This document shows, one piece after another, positions 1 through 8,548 of a stretch of DNA of 64,000 bases. Positions within the stretch are counted from its first letter, which is position 1, and each line of letters begins with the position of its first letter. Location of the stretch: assembly GCF_900115155.1 (NCBI RefSeq), contig NZ_FOVM01000009.1, positions 78,552-142,551 of the forward strand. Direction: 5' to 3'. The position numbers and the translations under genes were made by a program. The stretch comes from Mycetocola miduiensis (GTDB lineage: Bacteria; Actinomycetota; Actinomycetes; Actinomycetales; Microbacteriaceae). The notes beneath the pieces were generated by a model. That model was not told where the DNA came from and ran no database searches. It saw only the letters and a list, made by a program, of their open reading frames with translations.

Positions 1-1009
1 GCCGCGGCATCCGATCCTCGCCAGGAGGCCCGGATGCCACCCAGCCGCCGCCGAGGATGACCGCCATCGACGGCGCGGGTTTGCGCACGACCGAGAGCGC
101 GAACGAGGCAGCCGGAGCCGGCGAGAACGACCGGTAATTGTCGAACAGGTGACCGCCGAGAATCCCGCTGCCCGCCGCTATCTCGGTGACCGACTCGTCC
201 TGCGACGTGCTTTCGATCGAACCGGTTCCCCCACCGTTGACGAACTCCAGCGGGGTGATTTGCCGGACGGCGGCGACCGCTTCGGATCGCCGATCGGTGA
301 GCTCCGCGATCGACCGCCCTTTCATCCAGCGTTTCGTCATGGACCAGGAACCCCGGTCACCGAGCCCAGCAATCTGGGCTTCGTACGCCATCATGCCGAC
401 GAGAGTGTATCCGGCCCGGGCCTCGACGACACGTGCGAGCGCTGCAGCTTCATCAGCGGTGCGGACGGGCGAGCGCCACACCCCCACGTGGCCGAGCAGG
501 ACCGACGACTGCCATGACACGTCGAGTTCCAGGCAGACGCGTAGGCGTTCTCGCCGGTTCGGGGGCACACAGGCATCGATGAAGTCGAGGTGCTCGACCG
601 AATCGACCATGAGGGTCACCCGTGCTGCAGCGACGGGGTCGGCGGCAAGCCTGCGGATGGCGTCGGCGTCGGCGGTCGGATATCCCACCACGACGTCGTC
701 GACCGTTTCGGCGAGCCACAGCGCCTCGGGCAGCGTGAAGGCAAGGACCCCCGCGTAACCCTCCGTACCGAGCAGTGCGTGAATCAGGCCTCGTACCCGG
801 ATCGACTTGCTGGCGACGCGAATGGGTTTCCCGGCGGCTCGGCGAACGAGGTCGTGGGAGTTGAATCGGAGCGCCCCGAGCTCGAGGACCGCGAGCGGGC
901 TCTCAAGGCCGGCCGTGGCCGCTTCGACGCGCGGCCAGAATTGCGCGGGGTTCAACCAGGGGGCGGGTGCAGGCGACGCCGGTCCCACTGCGGAGAGCGC
1001 TATCACCAC
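1..1009 (-). CDS. PLP-dependent alanine racemase N-terminal-like protein (amino acid deaminase/aldolase), 3' end beyond the window
   Basis: My own reverse-strand reading gives one open frame from 1009 down to base 1, about 336 residues, cut by the window edge. It begins VVIALSAVGP and contains RVASKSIRV near residue 68, where the Lys is the expected pyridoxal phosphate Schiff-base residue of the alanine racemase N-terminal barrel. Further on are a YPTADADAIRRL segment and a GGGTGSIE phosphate-binding glycine loop. This layout fits D-threonine aldolase/D-serine deaminase-like proteins of about 400 residues. The start is one of two adjacent GTG codons (1009 or 1006) behind an AAGGGAG ribosome site. 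The substrate is not predictable. Its 5' end faces the gene at 1142 across about 130 bases. Confidence 0.72.
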   Translation of the reverse strand, partial: MVIALSAVGPASPAPAPWLNPAQFWPRVEAATAGLESPLAVLELGALRFNSHDLVRRAAGKPIRVASKSIRVRGLIHALLGTEGYAGVLAFTLPEALWLAETVDDVVVGYPTADADAIRRLAADPVAAARVTLMVDSVEHLDFIDACVPPNRRERLRVCLELDVSWQSSVLLGHVGVWRSPVRTADEAAALARVVEARAGYTLVGMMAYEAQIAGLGDRGSWSMTKRWMKGRSIAELTDRRSEAVAAVRQITPLEFVNGGGTGSIESTSQDESVTEIAAGSGILGGHLFDNYRSFSPAPAASFALSVVRKPAPSMAVILGGGWVASGPPGEDRMPR

Positions 1010-1141
1010 CGGCACTCCCTTCGTCGATTTCCACGTTAGCGGTTTTCGGATGCCCGACACCGGCAGCGGTGGCTGTGAAACACCCCCAAACGGGCGTGTT
1101 GGTTTGACACTGCGCGAGTCACACTCGTAAATGGAACGAAG

Positions 1142-3277
1142 GTGGGGATTTTCAGTTCTGCTCGACGTGATGGGGGCCGGTCGGTCAAGCTGACCAGGCC
1201 GCGCATGCGAGCCCTTTGGCCCATGTTCCCGGGGCTTGCCGCGGCATCCATTACCGTTCTTCTCGTTCTCGCCGCGTTCCCGGGCGCCGCTAGTGCCCAA
1301 CCAGATCCAGAGCCGCGTTCACTCGACGACGACGCGCCGACGATCACATCGCCCGTACAGGGATCCTTCCTCGGTTCGGCGAGCGCCGTCATCACCGGGA
1401 CGAAAGTGGCCGGTTCCGAGGTCCAGATCCTCGCCGGAACGTCGCGAACGAACGTGTGCACCATCCGCAGCACCGCCACCGATTACTCCTGTGCCGTCTC
1501 CCGACTCCCCAGCGGCCCTGACATCCGGCTGACCGCCGTGCAACTTGTCGCCGGGAGCAAGAACGTCGAGTCTGAGACGGTGCTGGTGGATGTTCTTGCT
1601 CCGCCCACCATCGCCGGAGCATCTCCCCTGCTGACCGGCGGTCTTGTCCGGGGCGGCGGCTACCCCAACGCACATATCACCCTGTCCGTGGACGGCGGAC
1701 CGTCGTGGTCGTTCCCGGCGGGATCGGATGGCACCTGGGCCTATGTGATGCCGCGCGATCTCGGTAGTGGCATGTACACCCTCACCGCCAGCCAGTCCAC
1801 CTCCTTCAGCCAGGGCAGCTCGTCCGACTCCAGCGCGAGCCGCACCATCCTGCTCGACGTCGACGCGCCTGACGCCCCGGCTGTAACGTCCCCCGCCCCC
1901 GGGAGCACGATCTCCCCGACGGGCGTGCTGTACTCCGGCACCGGTGAAGACGGCGCAACCGTGAACGTCTTCGCACTCACCGCATCCGGCGTCGACGTGG
2001 CGCTCTGTTCCACTCCCGTGTCCGGCGGCGTCTGGTCGTGCTCGGGTAGGCGCCTGCCCGCGGGATCGGGAAAGGTAACGGTGACCGCGTTCCAGACGGA
2101 TGCCGCCGGCAACCCGGGTGCAGGAAGCACTCCGCTCACTGTCACGGTCGCGCGACCTGCGACGGCAGCGCCGCAGGTCGTCCCGTCGCCGAGCCCCAGC
2201 GATGACGCTGCCGTAGCCCCCGTCGTGCCGCCCGCGTCGACGCCAACGCCGACTCCGGCCCCGGCCGTCCCGTCACCTCCCGTTCCCGAGACGGAGCCGC
2301 CCGCGGCCGGAAGCTGGGACGCCGCCACACCGTTCACGAAAGCGGTGCCGTCGGCCGTCGCGACCACCGACCTGTCCTGGCTCCGGGCATTGGTCCTCGC
2401 CGCCGTTGCGATCCTCCTCTTGCTCGTCCCCGCACGGATGCTCGCCACCACGGTCGGCCCGCGCCGGGGCCTGCGTTCCTCCCTGTCACTCACCGGCCGA
2501 AACCGCGTGCCGACCCACGACGACCCAGCCCCGGTCCTCACCGGGCCCGGTGAGCGTGTCACGTCTGCGCTCCTGGTCGGCCTGGCCGCTGCGATCGTCC
2601 TTTTCGCCACCCCCGTGCACGGCGAGCCCGAATACCTTCGTGTCCTGCTGGCATCCGTGATCGCGCTGGCTACGATCAACCTTGTCGCGACCACCGTGCC
2701 GGCACTCTTCGCTGCCCGGCTGCCGACCGGGCCGGCCCGGATCGCCCTGTCGCCACGGCTGCTCCTCTCGGTTGCAGCCGTTGCGCTGGTCTCGCGGGTC
2801 CTGGATCTGCAGCCCGCGCTGCTGTTCGGCATCGTGTTCACCGTCACAGCGATCTCAGGAAGGCGGTCAGCGCGGGGAATTGTCGCGGGCATCCGGATCG
2901 GTGCTGTCTTCACGGCGGGCATCATCGCCTGGCTCGCGTCCACACTCCTCGGCTCGCCGCCCGGATTCTTCGGGTCGCTCTTGACCGAGACGGCCAATAT
3001 CGCTGCGATGGCCGGCGTAGGCTCGGCAGCCGTGTTGCTCATCCCGCTCGGAAAGCTGGACGGACGGGCGCTGCTGGTGTGGTCTCGGCCCACCTGGTTC
3101 CTGTCGACGACCGTCGTGCTGACCGTGCTTTTCGCGCTCCTCGCTCCTGTGTTCGACGTGTGGGAGACCAGCGGTGAGGTCATCGTCGGATTCCTGATTG
3201 TGCTCGGTTTCGGCGCCGTCGGCCTCTCGCTGTGGATCTGGCGACGGCTCATCCAGCCCGCCCTCACCGCCGACTGA
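1142..3277 (+). CDS. Secreted/membrane protein with Ig-like repeats, a Pro-rich linker and a polytopic C-terminal domain
   Basis: The 711-residue product has a hydrophobic signal segment ending near AAFPGAASA (about residues 27-54). Three bacterial Ig-like modules follow (about 65-155, 155-245, 245-335), two of which open with a PxxTSPxxGS-type motif. A Pro/Thr/Ser linker spans about 335-405. From about 410 to the end there are roughly eight hydrophobic spans. The layout suggests an extracellular, possibly adhesive or wall-spanning, portion tethered to a multispanning membrane domain. I do not recognise the membrane domain as a named transporter. The GTG start overlaps a GAAGG site; an internal ATG at 1205-1207 is possible. 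A direct-repeat gap of 93 bases separates it from the next gene. Confidence 0.7.
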   Translation: MGIFSSARRDGGRSVKLTRPRMRALWPMFPGLAAASITVLLVLAAFPGAASAQPDPEPRSLDDDAPTITSPVQGSFLGSASAVITGTKVAGSEVQILAGTSRTNVCTIRSTATDYSCAVSRLPSGPDIRLTAVQLVAGSKNVESETVLVDVLAPPTIAGASPLLTGGLVRGGGYPNAHITLSVDGGPSWSFPAGSDGTWAYVMPRDLGSGMYTLTASQSTSFSQGSSSDSSASRTILLDVDAPDAPAVTSPAPGSTISPTGVLYSGTGEDGATVNVFALTASGVDVALCSTPVSGGVWSCSGRRLPAGSGKVTVTAFQTDAAGNPGAGSTPLTVTVARPATAAPQVVPSPSPSDDAAVAPVVPPASTPTPTPAPAVPSPPVPETEPPAAGSWDAATPFTKAVPSAVATTDLSWLRALVLAAVAILLLLVPARMLATTVGPRRGLRSSLSLTGRNRVPTHDDPAPVLTGPGERVTSALLVGLAAAIVLFATPVHGEPEYLRVLLASVIALATINLVATTVPALFAARLPTGPARIALSPRLLLSVAAVALVSRVLDLQPALLFGIVFTVTAISGRRSARGIVAGIRIGAVFTAGIIAWLASTLLGSPPGFFGSLLTETANIAAMAGVGSAAVLLIPLGKLDGRALLVWSRPTWFLSTTVVLTVLFALLAPVFDVWETSGEVIVGFLIVLGFGAVGLSLWIWRRLIQPALTAD

Positions 3278-3299
3278 CATCCTGCGGGTCTGCCCCGGC

Positions 3300-3345
3300 C
3301 GGTACTCGCCTGTCGGTACTGGCCTGCTTGTCGGTACTGGCCTGT
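3300..3345 (+). repeat. Short direct repeats between two genes
   Basis: Three copies of a 14-base unit close to cggtactggcctgt lie at 3300, 3314 and 3332. The first has one mismatch (cggtactcgcctgt). They fill most of the gap between the Ig-like gene and the polymerase gene. Slippage-prone spacer DNA is the simplest explanation; no protein-binding role is evident. Confidence 0.6.
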
Positions 3346-3370
3346 CGGTGGCGAACGGGAGAATGGACGG

Positions 3371-5035
3371 GTGTTCATTGTTCTGGCAGGGTCCCCACGT
3401 GGCGGCATCACGCTGACGGAACTTACTCCAGAGGGCGTCGCGTCTGCACCCCTCCGCCTCGACGGGGCCGGACTCCTCACCGCCGTGGCCAGTCGTGAGC
3501 CACAACGGCCGCGGTGGGTGTGGAGCGACACGGCCCTCTGGTACCCGGCGCTTCTCCAAGCGGGACTGCGGGTCGAGCGCTCACAGGATCTCCGACTGGC
3601 GCACCGCATTCTGAAACTCGCCGAGGCGACGAAGGGCACAGCCCTGCGGGACGCCCCAGCGAACGCGTGGGACGGTTCCGCGGTCCCTCCCGGCGATCAC
3701 GCGAACACGCTGTTCGACGACGGGGCGTCAGAGAACGGCGCCGATCCCATCGCAGAATTCCTGTTGCAGCGCCACACACTCGACGACGTGGCGCGCACCG
3801 ACCCAGCGAAGGCAGCGCGCCTCCAGTTGCTGCTGGCGGCTGAGTCCTGCGGCGCCTTGATCGCCGAGGAGATGCGGTTCACCGGCATGCCCTGGCGCAG
3901 GGACGTTCACGCCGCAACGCTCGAGGAGGCACTCGGGCCGCGTCCGCAGTTCGGCGGGCGACCCGCGAAGCTCGAGGGTCTGGCCGACCGGATCCGCGTC
4001 GCACTGGACAACCCGGCGCTCAACCCTGATTCGCAACCGGATCTGCTCCGCTCGTTGAAGAGGGCGGGCCTGCCTGTGACGGGAACAAGCAAATGGGAGC
4101 TGCGCGAGTTGCGGCATCCCGCCATCGAACCGTTGCTGGAATTCAAGAAAGGCGCCCGGCTGTTGTCCGCGAACGGCTGGGCGTGGATGGACGCGTGGGT
4201 GCAGAACGGACGGTTCCATCCCGAGTACGTCGTTGGTGGGGTGGTCACCGGCCGGTGGGCCACCCGGGGCGGAGGCGCCCTCCAGTTGCCAGCCGAGGTC
4301 CGCGGAGCGGTGCACGCCGATGAGGGCTGGTCGCTCGTCGTGGCGGACGCCGCCCAGCTGGAACCTCGAATCATCGCGGCGATGTCCCGCGATGAAGCCA
4401 TGGCTGCGGCCGGCCGCAAACGTGACCTCTACCAGGGCCTCGTCGACGCTGGCGTCGTCGACACCCGCGCGCACGCGAAGATCGCGATGCTCGGTGCGCT
4501 CTACGGGGCGACCAGCGGTGAAAGCGCCCGGCTCATGCCGCGGCTGACCCGTGCGTTCCCGCGGGTGATTGGCCTCGTCGAGGCTGCGGCCCGCGCCGGG
4601 GAACGCGGTGAGCAGGTGAGCACGTGGCTCGGTCGCAGCTCCCCCCTGCCCGGTGACGACTGGGCAGGCGCTGACGCCGTTCCGTCGACGGATGCCCCGG
4701 CGGCGGACGACCGGCGGGCGCGTCAGGCGGCTCGTGACTGGGGACGCTTCACTCGCAACTTCGTCGCCCAGGGCACCGCGGCGGAGTGGGCGATGTGCTG
4801 GATGGCCGGGCTGCGCCAACGACTCCGCGCCCTCGCCGACGAGCGGGGCGAACCGCACCTGGTGCTCTTCCTGCACGATGAGGTCATGGTGCACACGCCC
4901 GCCCACCTCGCTGACGCGGTCACAATCGCCGTGACTGAGGCCGCGGACGACGCCGGTCGCCTGCTTTTCGGAAACTTCCCGGTCGATTTCGCGCTGACGG
5001 TCGCTACGGTGTCGAGTTACGACCAGGCCAAGTAG
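3371..5035 (+). CDS. Bifunctional 3'-5' exonuclease/DNA polymerase (short family A polymerase)
   Basis: The 554-residue product keeps the palm and fingers motifs of Pol I family DNA polymerases. Motif A near residue 326 reads VVADAAQLEPRII, preserving the metal-binding Asp and the steric-gate Glu but with Ala-Ala where Pol I has Tyr-Ser. The O-helix near 366-380 reads RAHAKIAMLGALYG, keeping Arg, Lys and Tyr but with Leu in place of the usual Phe. Motif C is LFLHDEV near 498. There is no 5' nuclease domain, and the N-terminal region shows no clear exonuclease acidic motifs. Related short polymerases are typical of actinobacteria in addition to full-length PolA. Its 3' end overlaps the convergent cation transporter gene by 32 bases. 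Confidence 0.82.
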   Translation: MFIVLAGSPRGGITLTELTPEGVASAPLRLDGAGLLTAVASREPQRPRWVWSDTALWYPALLQAGLRVERSQDLRLAHRILKLAEATKGTALRDAPANAWDGSAVPPGDHANTLFDDGASENGADPIAEFLLQRHTLDDVARTDPAKAARLQLLLAAESCGALIAEEMRFTGMPWRRDVHAATLEEALGPRPQFGGRPAKLEGLADRIRVALDNPALNPDSQPDLLRSLKRAGLPVTGTSKWELRELRHPAIEPLLEFKKGARLLSANGWAWMDAWVQNGRFHPEYVVGGVVTGRWATRGGGALQLPAEVRGAVHADEGWSLVVADAAQLEPRIIAAMSRDEAMAAAGRKRDLYQGLVDAGVVDTRAHAKIAMLGALYGATSGESARLMPRLTRAFPRVIGLVEAAARAGERGEQVSTWLGRSSPLPGDDWAGADAVPSTDAPAADDRRARQAARDWGRFTRNFVAQGTAAEWAMCWMAGLRQRLRALADERGEPHLVLFLHDEVMVHTPAHLADAVTIAVTEAADDAGRLLFGNFPVDFALTVATVSSYDQAK

Positions 5036-5723
5036 CGCGTGGGGTCACGTCAGCCGGTGCGGGTCGCTCGCCGGTGAGAACCGACACAGGCACAGGGAAC
5101 GCCTCACCCTTCCACGCTTGGAGCCCTTCACCGATTGCGAAGGCGGCGATCACGAGCGCGGCGATCGAATCCGCCCAAGCCCAACTGAACAGAGTGTTGA
5201 GCAGCAGCCCGGCGAGGAGCGTGGCGGACAGGTAGCTGCAGATCAGGGTCTGCTTCGAGTCGGCGATCGCTGATGCCGACCCGAGCTCCCTTCCGGCGCG
5301 GCGCTCGAACCAGCTCAGGAACGGCATCGCAATCAAGCTGACAGCGGCGAGGAGGATGCCGACGGCGCTGTGTTCCGCATCACGCACGCCGAAGAGGGAC
5401 AGCAATGCGTCGACGCTGACGTAGGCGGCGAGGCCGAAGAAGGAGAACGCGATGACCCGCAACGCGACCTTTTCACGCTTCTGGGGGTCGGATGCTGTGA
5501 ACTGCCAGGCCACCGCGGCGGCCGACAACACTTCAACGATCGAGTCTAGGCCGAACCCGATGAGGGCGGCGGAGGATGCCACGGCTCCGGCTGCCAGGGC
5601 GATGATCGCCTCGAGAATGTTGTAGGTGATCGTGATGGCAACGATCAGCCGGATGCGGCGTTGCAACGCCGCCCTGCGGGGCATCCCGGGCATCCGGTCG
5701 AGACCACGTGTGGTCGCGCTCAT
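5004..5723 (-). CDS. Cation diffusion facilitator-type transporter
   Basis: A 239-residue inner-membrane protein with about six hydrophobic spans. It resembles the CDF family, which exports divalent metals such as zinc against protons. Acidic residues sit where CDF metal ligands are expected: GFGLDSIVE in the second span and WADSIAALV in a late span. It lacks the usual cytoplasmic C-terminal domain and ends in a short Pro-rich tail. I start it at the ATG at 5723 (MSATTRG), because an upstream in-frame extension runs through the tRNA gene and is not protein-like. Metal specificity cannot be read from sequence. The 3' end overlaps the polymerase gene tail to tail. Confidence 0.75.
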   Translation of the reverse strand: MSATTRGLDRMPGMPRRAALQRRIRLIVAITITYNILEAIIALAAGAVASSAALIGFGLDSIVEVLSAAAVAWQFTASDPQKREKVALRVIAFSFFGLAAYVSVDALLSLFGVRDAEHSAVGILLAAVSLIAMPFLSWFERRAGRELGSASAIADSKQTLICSYLSATLLAGLLLNTLFSWAWADSIAALVIAAFAIGEGLQAWKGEAFPVPVSVLTGERPAPADVTPRATWPGRNSTP

Positions 5724-5861
5724 ACTTTGACGATACAGCGGGCGCTGACCGCCAAACACCCTCGGGGTGCCCCCACCCGGATGCCGACATCGCCGAACGC
5801 TCTCAGCAGAGTCACGACGTCGGTGCCTGAACGTCGGGTTTCCTGGTCTTTCTGTCCGGGC

Positions 5862-5937
5862 TGGTACCCCCGGTGGGACTCGAACCCACACTGGAGCGAT
5901 TTTAAGTCGCCTGTCTCTGCCATTGGACTACGGGGGC
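5862..5937 (-). tRNA. tRNA-Leu (anticodon UAA) with a short variable loop
   Basis: A cloverleaf can be drawn with acceptor GCCCCCG/CGGGGGT (G1-U72 wobble), a D arm closed by three pairs, anticodon stem GGCGA/TCGCT, loop CTTAAAA (anticodon TAA), a five-base variable loop CCAGT, T arm GTGGG-TTCGAGT-CCCAC, discriminator A73 and an encoded CCA (5862-5864). The body is 73 bases plus CCA. Leucine tRNAs normally carry a long variable arm, so the class I shape is unusual, although A73 agrees with leucine identity. Confidence 0.85.
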
Positions 5938-5950
5938 ATGCCTGAATAGC

Positions 5951-6943
5951 TTATTGCGCGGGACCGGGAGCATCTGACGCTCCCCCGGCAGCCTGAGGGG
6001 TTACGACGACTTTGCCGAGCGCACGCCCCTCACCGACCGTCGCGAGCGCCTGGGGCACCTCGTCAATCGAGAAGGTGCGGTCGATGTGGATGCGCACCTC
6101 ACCGGCGATGCACCGCTCCGCGACCGGCCCGAAGTATTCCGGACCCTCCCTCGCCACGAGGATCCCCAGCCGCCGCCCGGTGAGCGCTGCGGCGGCCGCT
6201 CCGACGGTCGCCACCCGCAGGAGTGCACGAACGGTTCCGCCGACACAGAGATAACGGCCCCCGCGAGCCAGCGCCCGCCGGTAAGCGAACACGGATCGGT
6301 AGGCGACGAGATCCAGAACAAGATCGAACGGCTCCTGCCGGGTGAAGTCCTCTTTGCGGTAGTCGAGGACCTCGTCGGCACCGACATCGCGCATGAACGC
6401 GAGCTTGCCCGCATTGTCGACACCGGTGACATGTGCCCCGGCGAGCGAGGCAAGTTGGATGGCGAACGCGCCGGCCCCTCCCCCCGCGCCGTTGATGAGC
6501 ACTCGCTGGCCCGGCCGTGCGATCGCTGTCCCCTGAACCGCGATCGCCCCCGACTGAGGCAGCGTCGACGCTTCGACGAAGCTCAACTGTGCGGGTTTAC
6601 GCACGAGCGATGCTTCAGCTGCCACAGCGAACTCGGCGAAACCGCCCATAAGGCGCAGGTTGTCCCCGTAGACCTCGTCCCCAACGCGGAACCGCGTCAC
6701 CCCGGATCCGACCGCTGCGATCCGTCCCGCGATGTCGGAGCCCAGCACCGGCCGCGCGGGAGTTCGCAGCCCGCCGATCCGCGCGTACGCCGGTTTGCCC
6801 ATCAGGGACTCCCAGTCGGACAGGTTGACCGAGGTAGCCGCGACTTCGACGAGCACCTGATTCGCTCCTGGTACGGGTACCGAAACCTCTTCCACCCGCA
6901 GCATGTCAGACAGCCCGTAGCGGTCGTAGACAACCGCCTTCAT
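5951..6943 (-). CDS. NAD(P)-dependent alcohol dehydrogenase/quinone reductase-like (MDR superfamily)
   Basis: 330 residues with the medium-chain dehydrogenase layout: an N-terminal GroES-like domain (MKAVVYDRYGLSDMLRVEEV, then GSDIAGRIAAVGSGVTRFRVGDEVYG) and a Rossmann domain with a glycine-rich turn (LINGAGGGAGAFAIQLA, about residues 147-163). The catalytic zinc ligands of classical alcohol dehydrogenases are not evident, so it is probably a zinc-free quinone oxidoreductase-type enzyme reducing enones or quinones with NADPH. The substrate is unknown. It lies just downstream of the tRNA-Leu on the same strand and is monocistronic, about 85 bases from the ndh terminator. Confidence 0.8.
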   Translation of the reverse strand: MKAVVYDRYGLSDMLRVEEVSVPVPGANQVLVEVAATSVNLSDWESLMGKPAYARIGGLRTPARPVLGSDIAGRIAAVGSGVTRFRVGDEVYGDNLRLMGGFAEFAVAAEASLVRKPAQLSFVEASTLPQSGAIAVQGTAIARPGQRVLINGAGGGAGAFAIQLASLAGAHVTGVDNAGKLAFMRDVGADEVLDYRKEDFTRQEPFDLVLDLVAYRSVFAYRRALARGGRYLCVGGTVRALLRVATVGAAAAALTGRRLGILVAREGPEYFGPVAERCIAGEVRIHIDRTFSIDEVPQALATVGEGRALGKVVVTPQAAGGASDAPGPAQ

Positions 6944-7030
6944 GAGAGGGCGCTGTCGAACGCCGCACGCCCGAGAGGGAACATGCCAGCAAGTGTAGTG
7001 AGCCAGGGATGCCGACGACCCGGTTAATGA

Positions 7031-7066
7031 TGATGAGCCCGGTCCATTCCCGGACCGGGCTCATCA
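7031..7066 (-). terminator. Hairpin terminator of ndh
   Basis: A perfect 15-base inverted repeat (tgatgagcccggtcc / ggaccgggctcatca) with a 5-6 base loop lies 12 bases beyond the ndh stop codon. It has no strong T run on either side, as is common for GC-rich actinobacterial terminators. Confidence 0.8.
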
Positions 7067-7077
7067 CTCATACCGCG

Positions 7078-8505
7078 CTACTTCGACGCGGCGACGGATT
7101 CCTTCTCGATGGCCGGCTTCGCTACCTTCTTGACGGCCGGCTTCTTGAGGGCTTCAACCGGCTTGACCGTATCCGCGGCGGCGGGCGGCTTCGGACGGGA
7201 GGCGAACTCCTCGAAAGCGGCCCGAGGCGTCTGCACAGCGATCAGGCTCACAATGTCGCGGCCCAGGAAGAAGTTGGTGACCCATCCCACGATGACGCGG
7301 ATCTTGCGCTCCCAGGTCGGCATGGCCAGACCGTGGTAGGCACGGTGCGCAAGCCAGGCAGGGAAGCCCTTGATGGCGATCTTGCCGGACTGGAAGACAC
7401 CAACGCCAAGACCGAGGCCGGCGACGGCGCCCGCGTTCTTGTGGACGTACTGCTTCGGGTCCTCGTTGCGGAGGACCGCGACGATGTTCTTCGCCATGAG
7501 CTTGCCCTGGCGAACGGCGTGCTGGGCGTTCGGCACGCAGTAGCCGCCAACGCCGCCACCGGAAAGGTCGGGGACCGCAGACACGTCACCGGCACCCCAC
7601 GCATCCGGGACGATCTCGTCGTCGGTGCCGACGCGGAGGTCCGGGCGCACAACGAGACGGCCGCGCTCTTCGATCGGGAGGTCGGTGTTACGGACGATCT
7701 GCGGGTTGGCCATGACGCCAGCGGTCCAGATGATGAGGTCGGACTCGAACGTCTCACCGGTCGACAGCTCGATCTTGCCGTTGACGGCTGAGGTCAGCTG
7801 GGTGTCGAGGTGAACGAGAGCGCCGCGCTCGGCGAGGTTCTTGAGCACCCAGTGGCTGGTCTTCTCGCTGACCTCGGGCATGATTCGCCCCATCGCCTCG
7901 ATGAGGTGGAACTCGACCTCTTCGAATGTGATCTCGGGGTAGTTCTTGAGCAGCGCGCTCGCGAAGGAGCGGAGTTCGGCGAAGACTTCGATGCCGGCGA
8001 AGCCGCCACCGACGACGACGAAGTTGAGCAGGCGTGCGCGCTCAGGTCCGGCCGGGAGGGTGGCTGCCTTGTCGAAGTTCGACAGGACGCGGTCGCGGAT
8101 CGCGACAGCCTCTTCGATCGTCTTGAGGCCGATCGCCTCGTCGGCGACACCCGGGATCGGGAACGTGCGTGACACAGCGCCGGCGGTGACCACGACGATG
8201 TCGTAGTTGAACTCCCATGGCTCGCCCACGGCTGGGAGGATCGTCGCCTTCTTCTGGGCGTGGTTGATGTTGGTGACCTTGGCCGTGAGGATGTTCGTCT
8301 TCTTGAGGTGACGGCGTTGGGCGACGACCGCGTGACGCGGTTCGATCGACCCTGCTGCCACTTCGGGGAGGAACGGCTGGTAGGTCATGTACGGAAGCGG
8401 GTCAACGACGGTGACCTCTGCTTCTCCATGACGCAGCCACTTTTCAAGCTTCCATGCGGTGTAAAAACCGGCATAGCCGCCACCGACAATCAAAATTTTT
8501 GGCAC
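7078..8505 (-). CDS. ndh: Type II NADH dehydrogenase (NADH:menaquinone oxidoreductase)
   Basis: A 475-residue FAD flavoprotein that oxidises NADH and passes electrons to menaquinone without pumping protons. The N-terminal FAD site reads KILIVGGGYAGFY (residues 3-15). The second dinucleotide fold for NADH reads FVVVGGGFAGIEV. The C-terminal part carries amphipathic/hydrophobic sequence (HRAYHGLAMPTWERKI and following) typical of membrane association, then a Lys/Ala/Pro-rich tail. The GTG start at 8505 is preceded by AGGAG at a suitable distance; the longer upstream frame (to 8598) is not protein-like. It is followed by the hairpin at 7031-7066. Confidence 0.93.
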   Translation of the reverse strand: MPKILIVGGGYAGFYTAWKLEKWLRHGEAEVTVVDPLPYMTYQPFLPEVAAGSIEPRHAVVAQRRHLKKTNILTAKVTNINHAQKKATILPAVGEPWEFNYDIVVVTAGAVSRTFPIPGVADEAIGLKTIEEAVAIRDRVLSNFDKAATLPAGPERARLLNFVVVGGGFAGIEVFAELRSFASALLKNYPEITFEEVEFHLIEAMGRIMPEVSEKTSHWVLKNLAERGALVHLDTQLTSAVNGKIELSTGETFESDLIIWTAGVMANPQIVRNTDLPIEERGRLVVRPDLRVGTDDEIVPDAWGAGDVSAVPDLSGGGVGGYCVPNAQHAVRQGKLMAKNIVAVLRNEDPKQYVHKNAGAVAGLGLGVGVFQSGKIAIKGFPAWLAHRAYHGLAMPTWERKIRVIVGWVTNFFLGRDIVSLIAVQTPRAAFEEFASRPKPPAAADTVKPVEALKKPAVKKVAKPAIEKESVAASK

Positions 8506-8548
8506 GGTGAAAATTCTCCTACTGGGGGGTCGCACGGACTCAAGCAGG

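Noticed and set aside
1741..3639. A 632-codon open frame on the minus strand opposite the Ig-like gene
   Set aside because: Its translation is Ser/Arg/Thr-rich without domains and mirrors the GC-rich third positions of the real plus-strand gene; it also crosses into the polymerase gene. A shadow frame.
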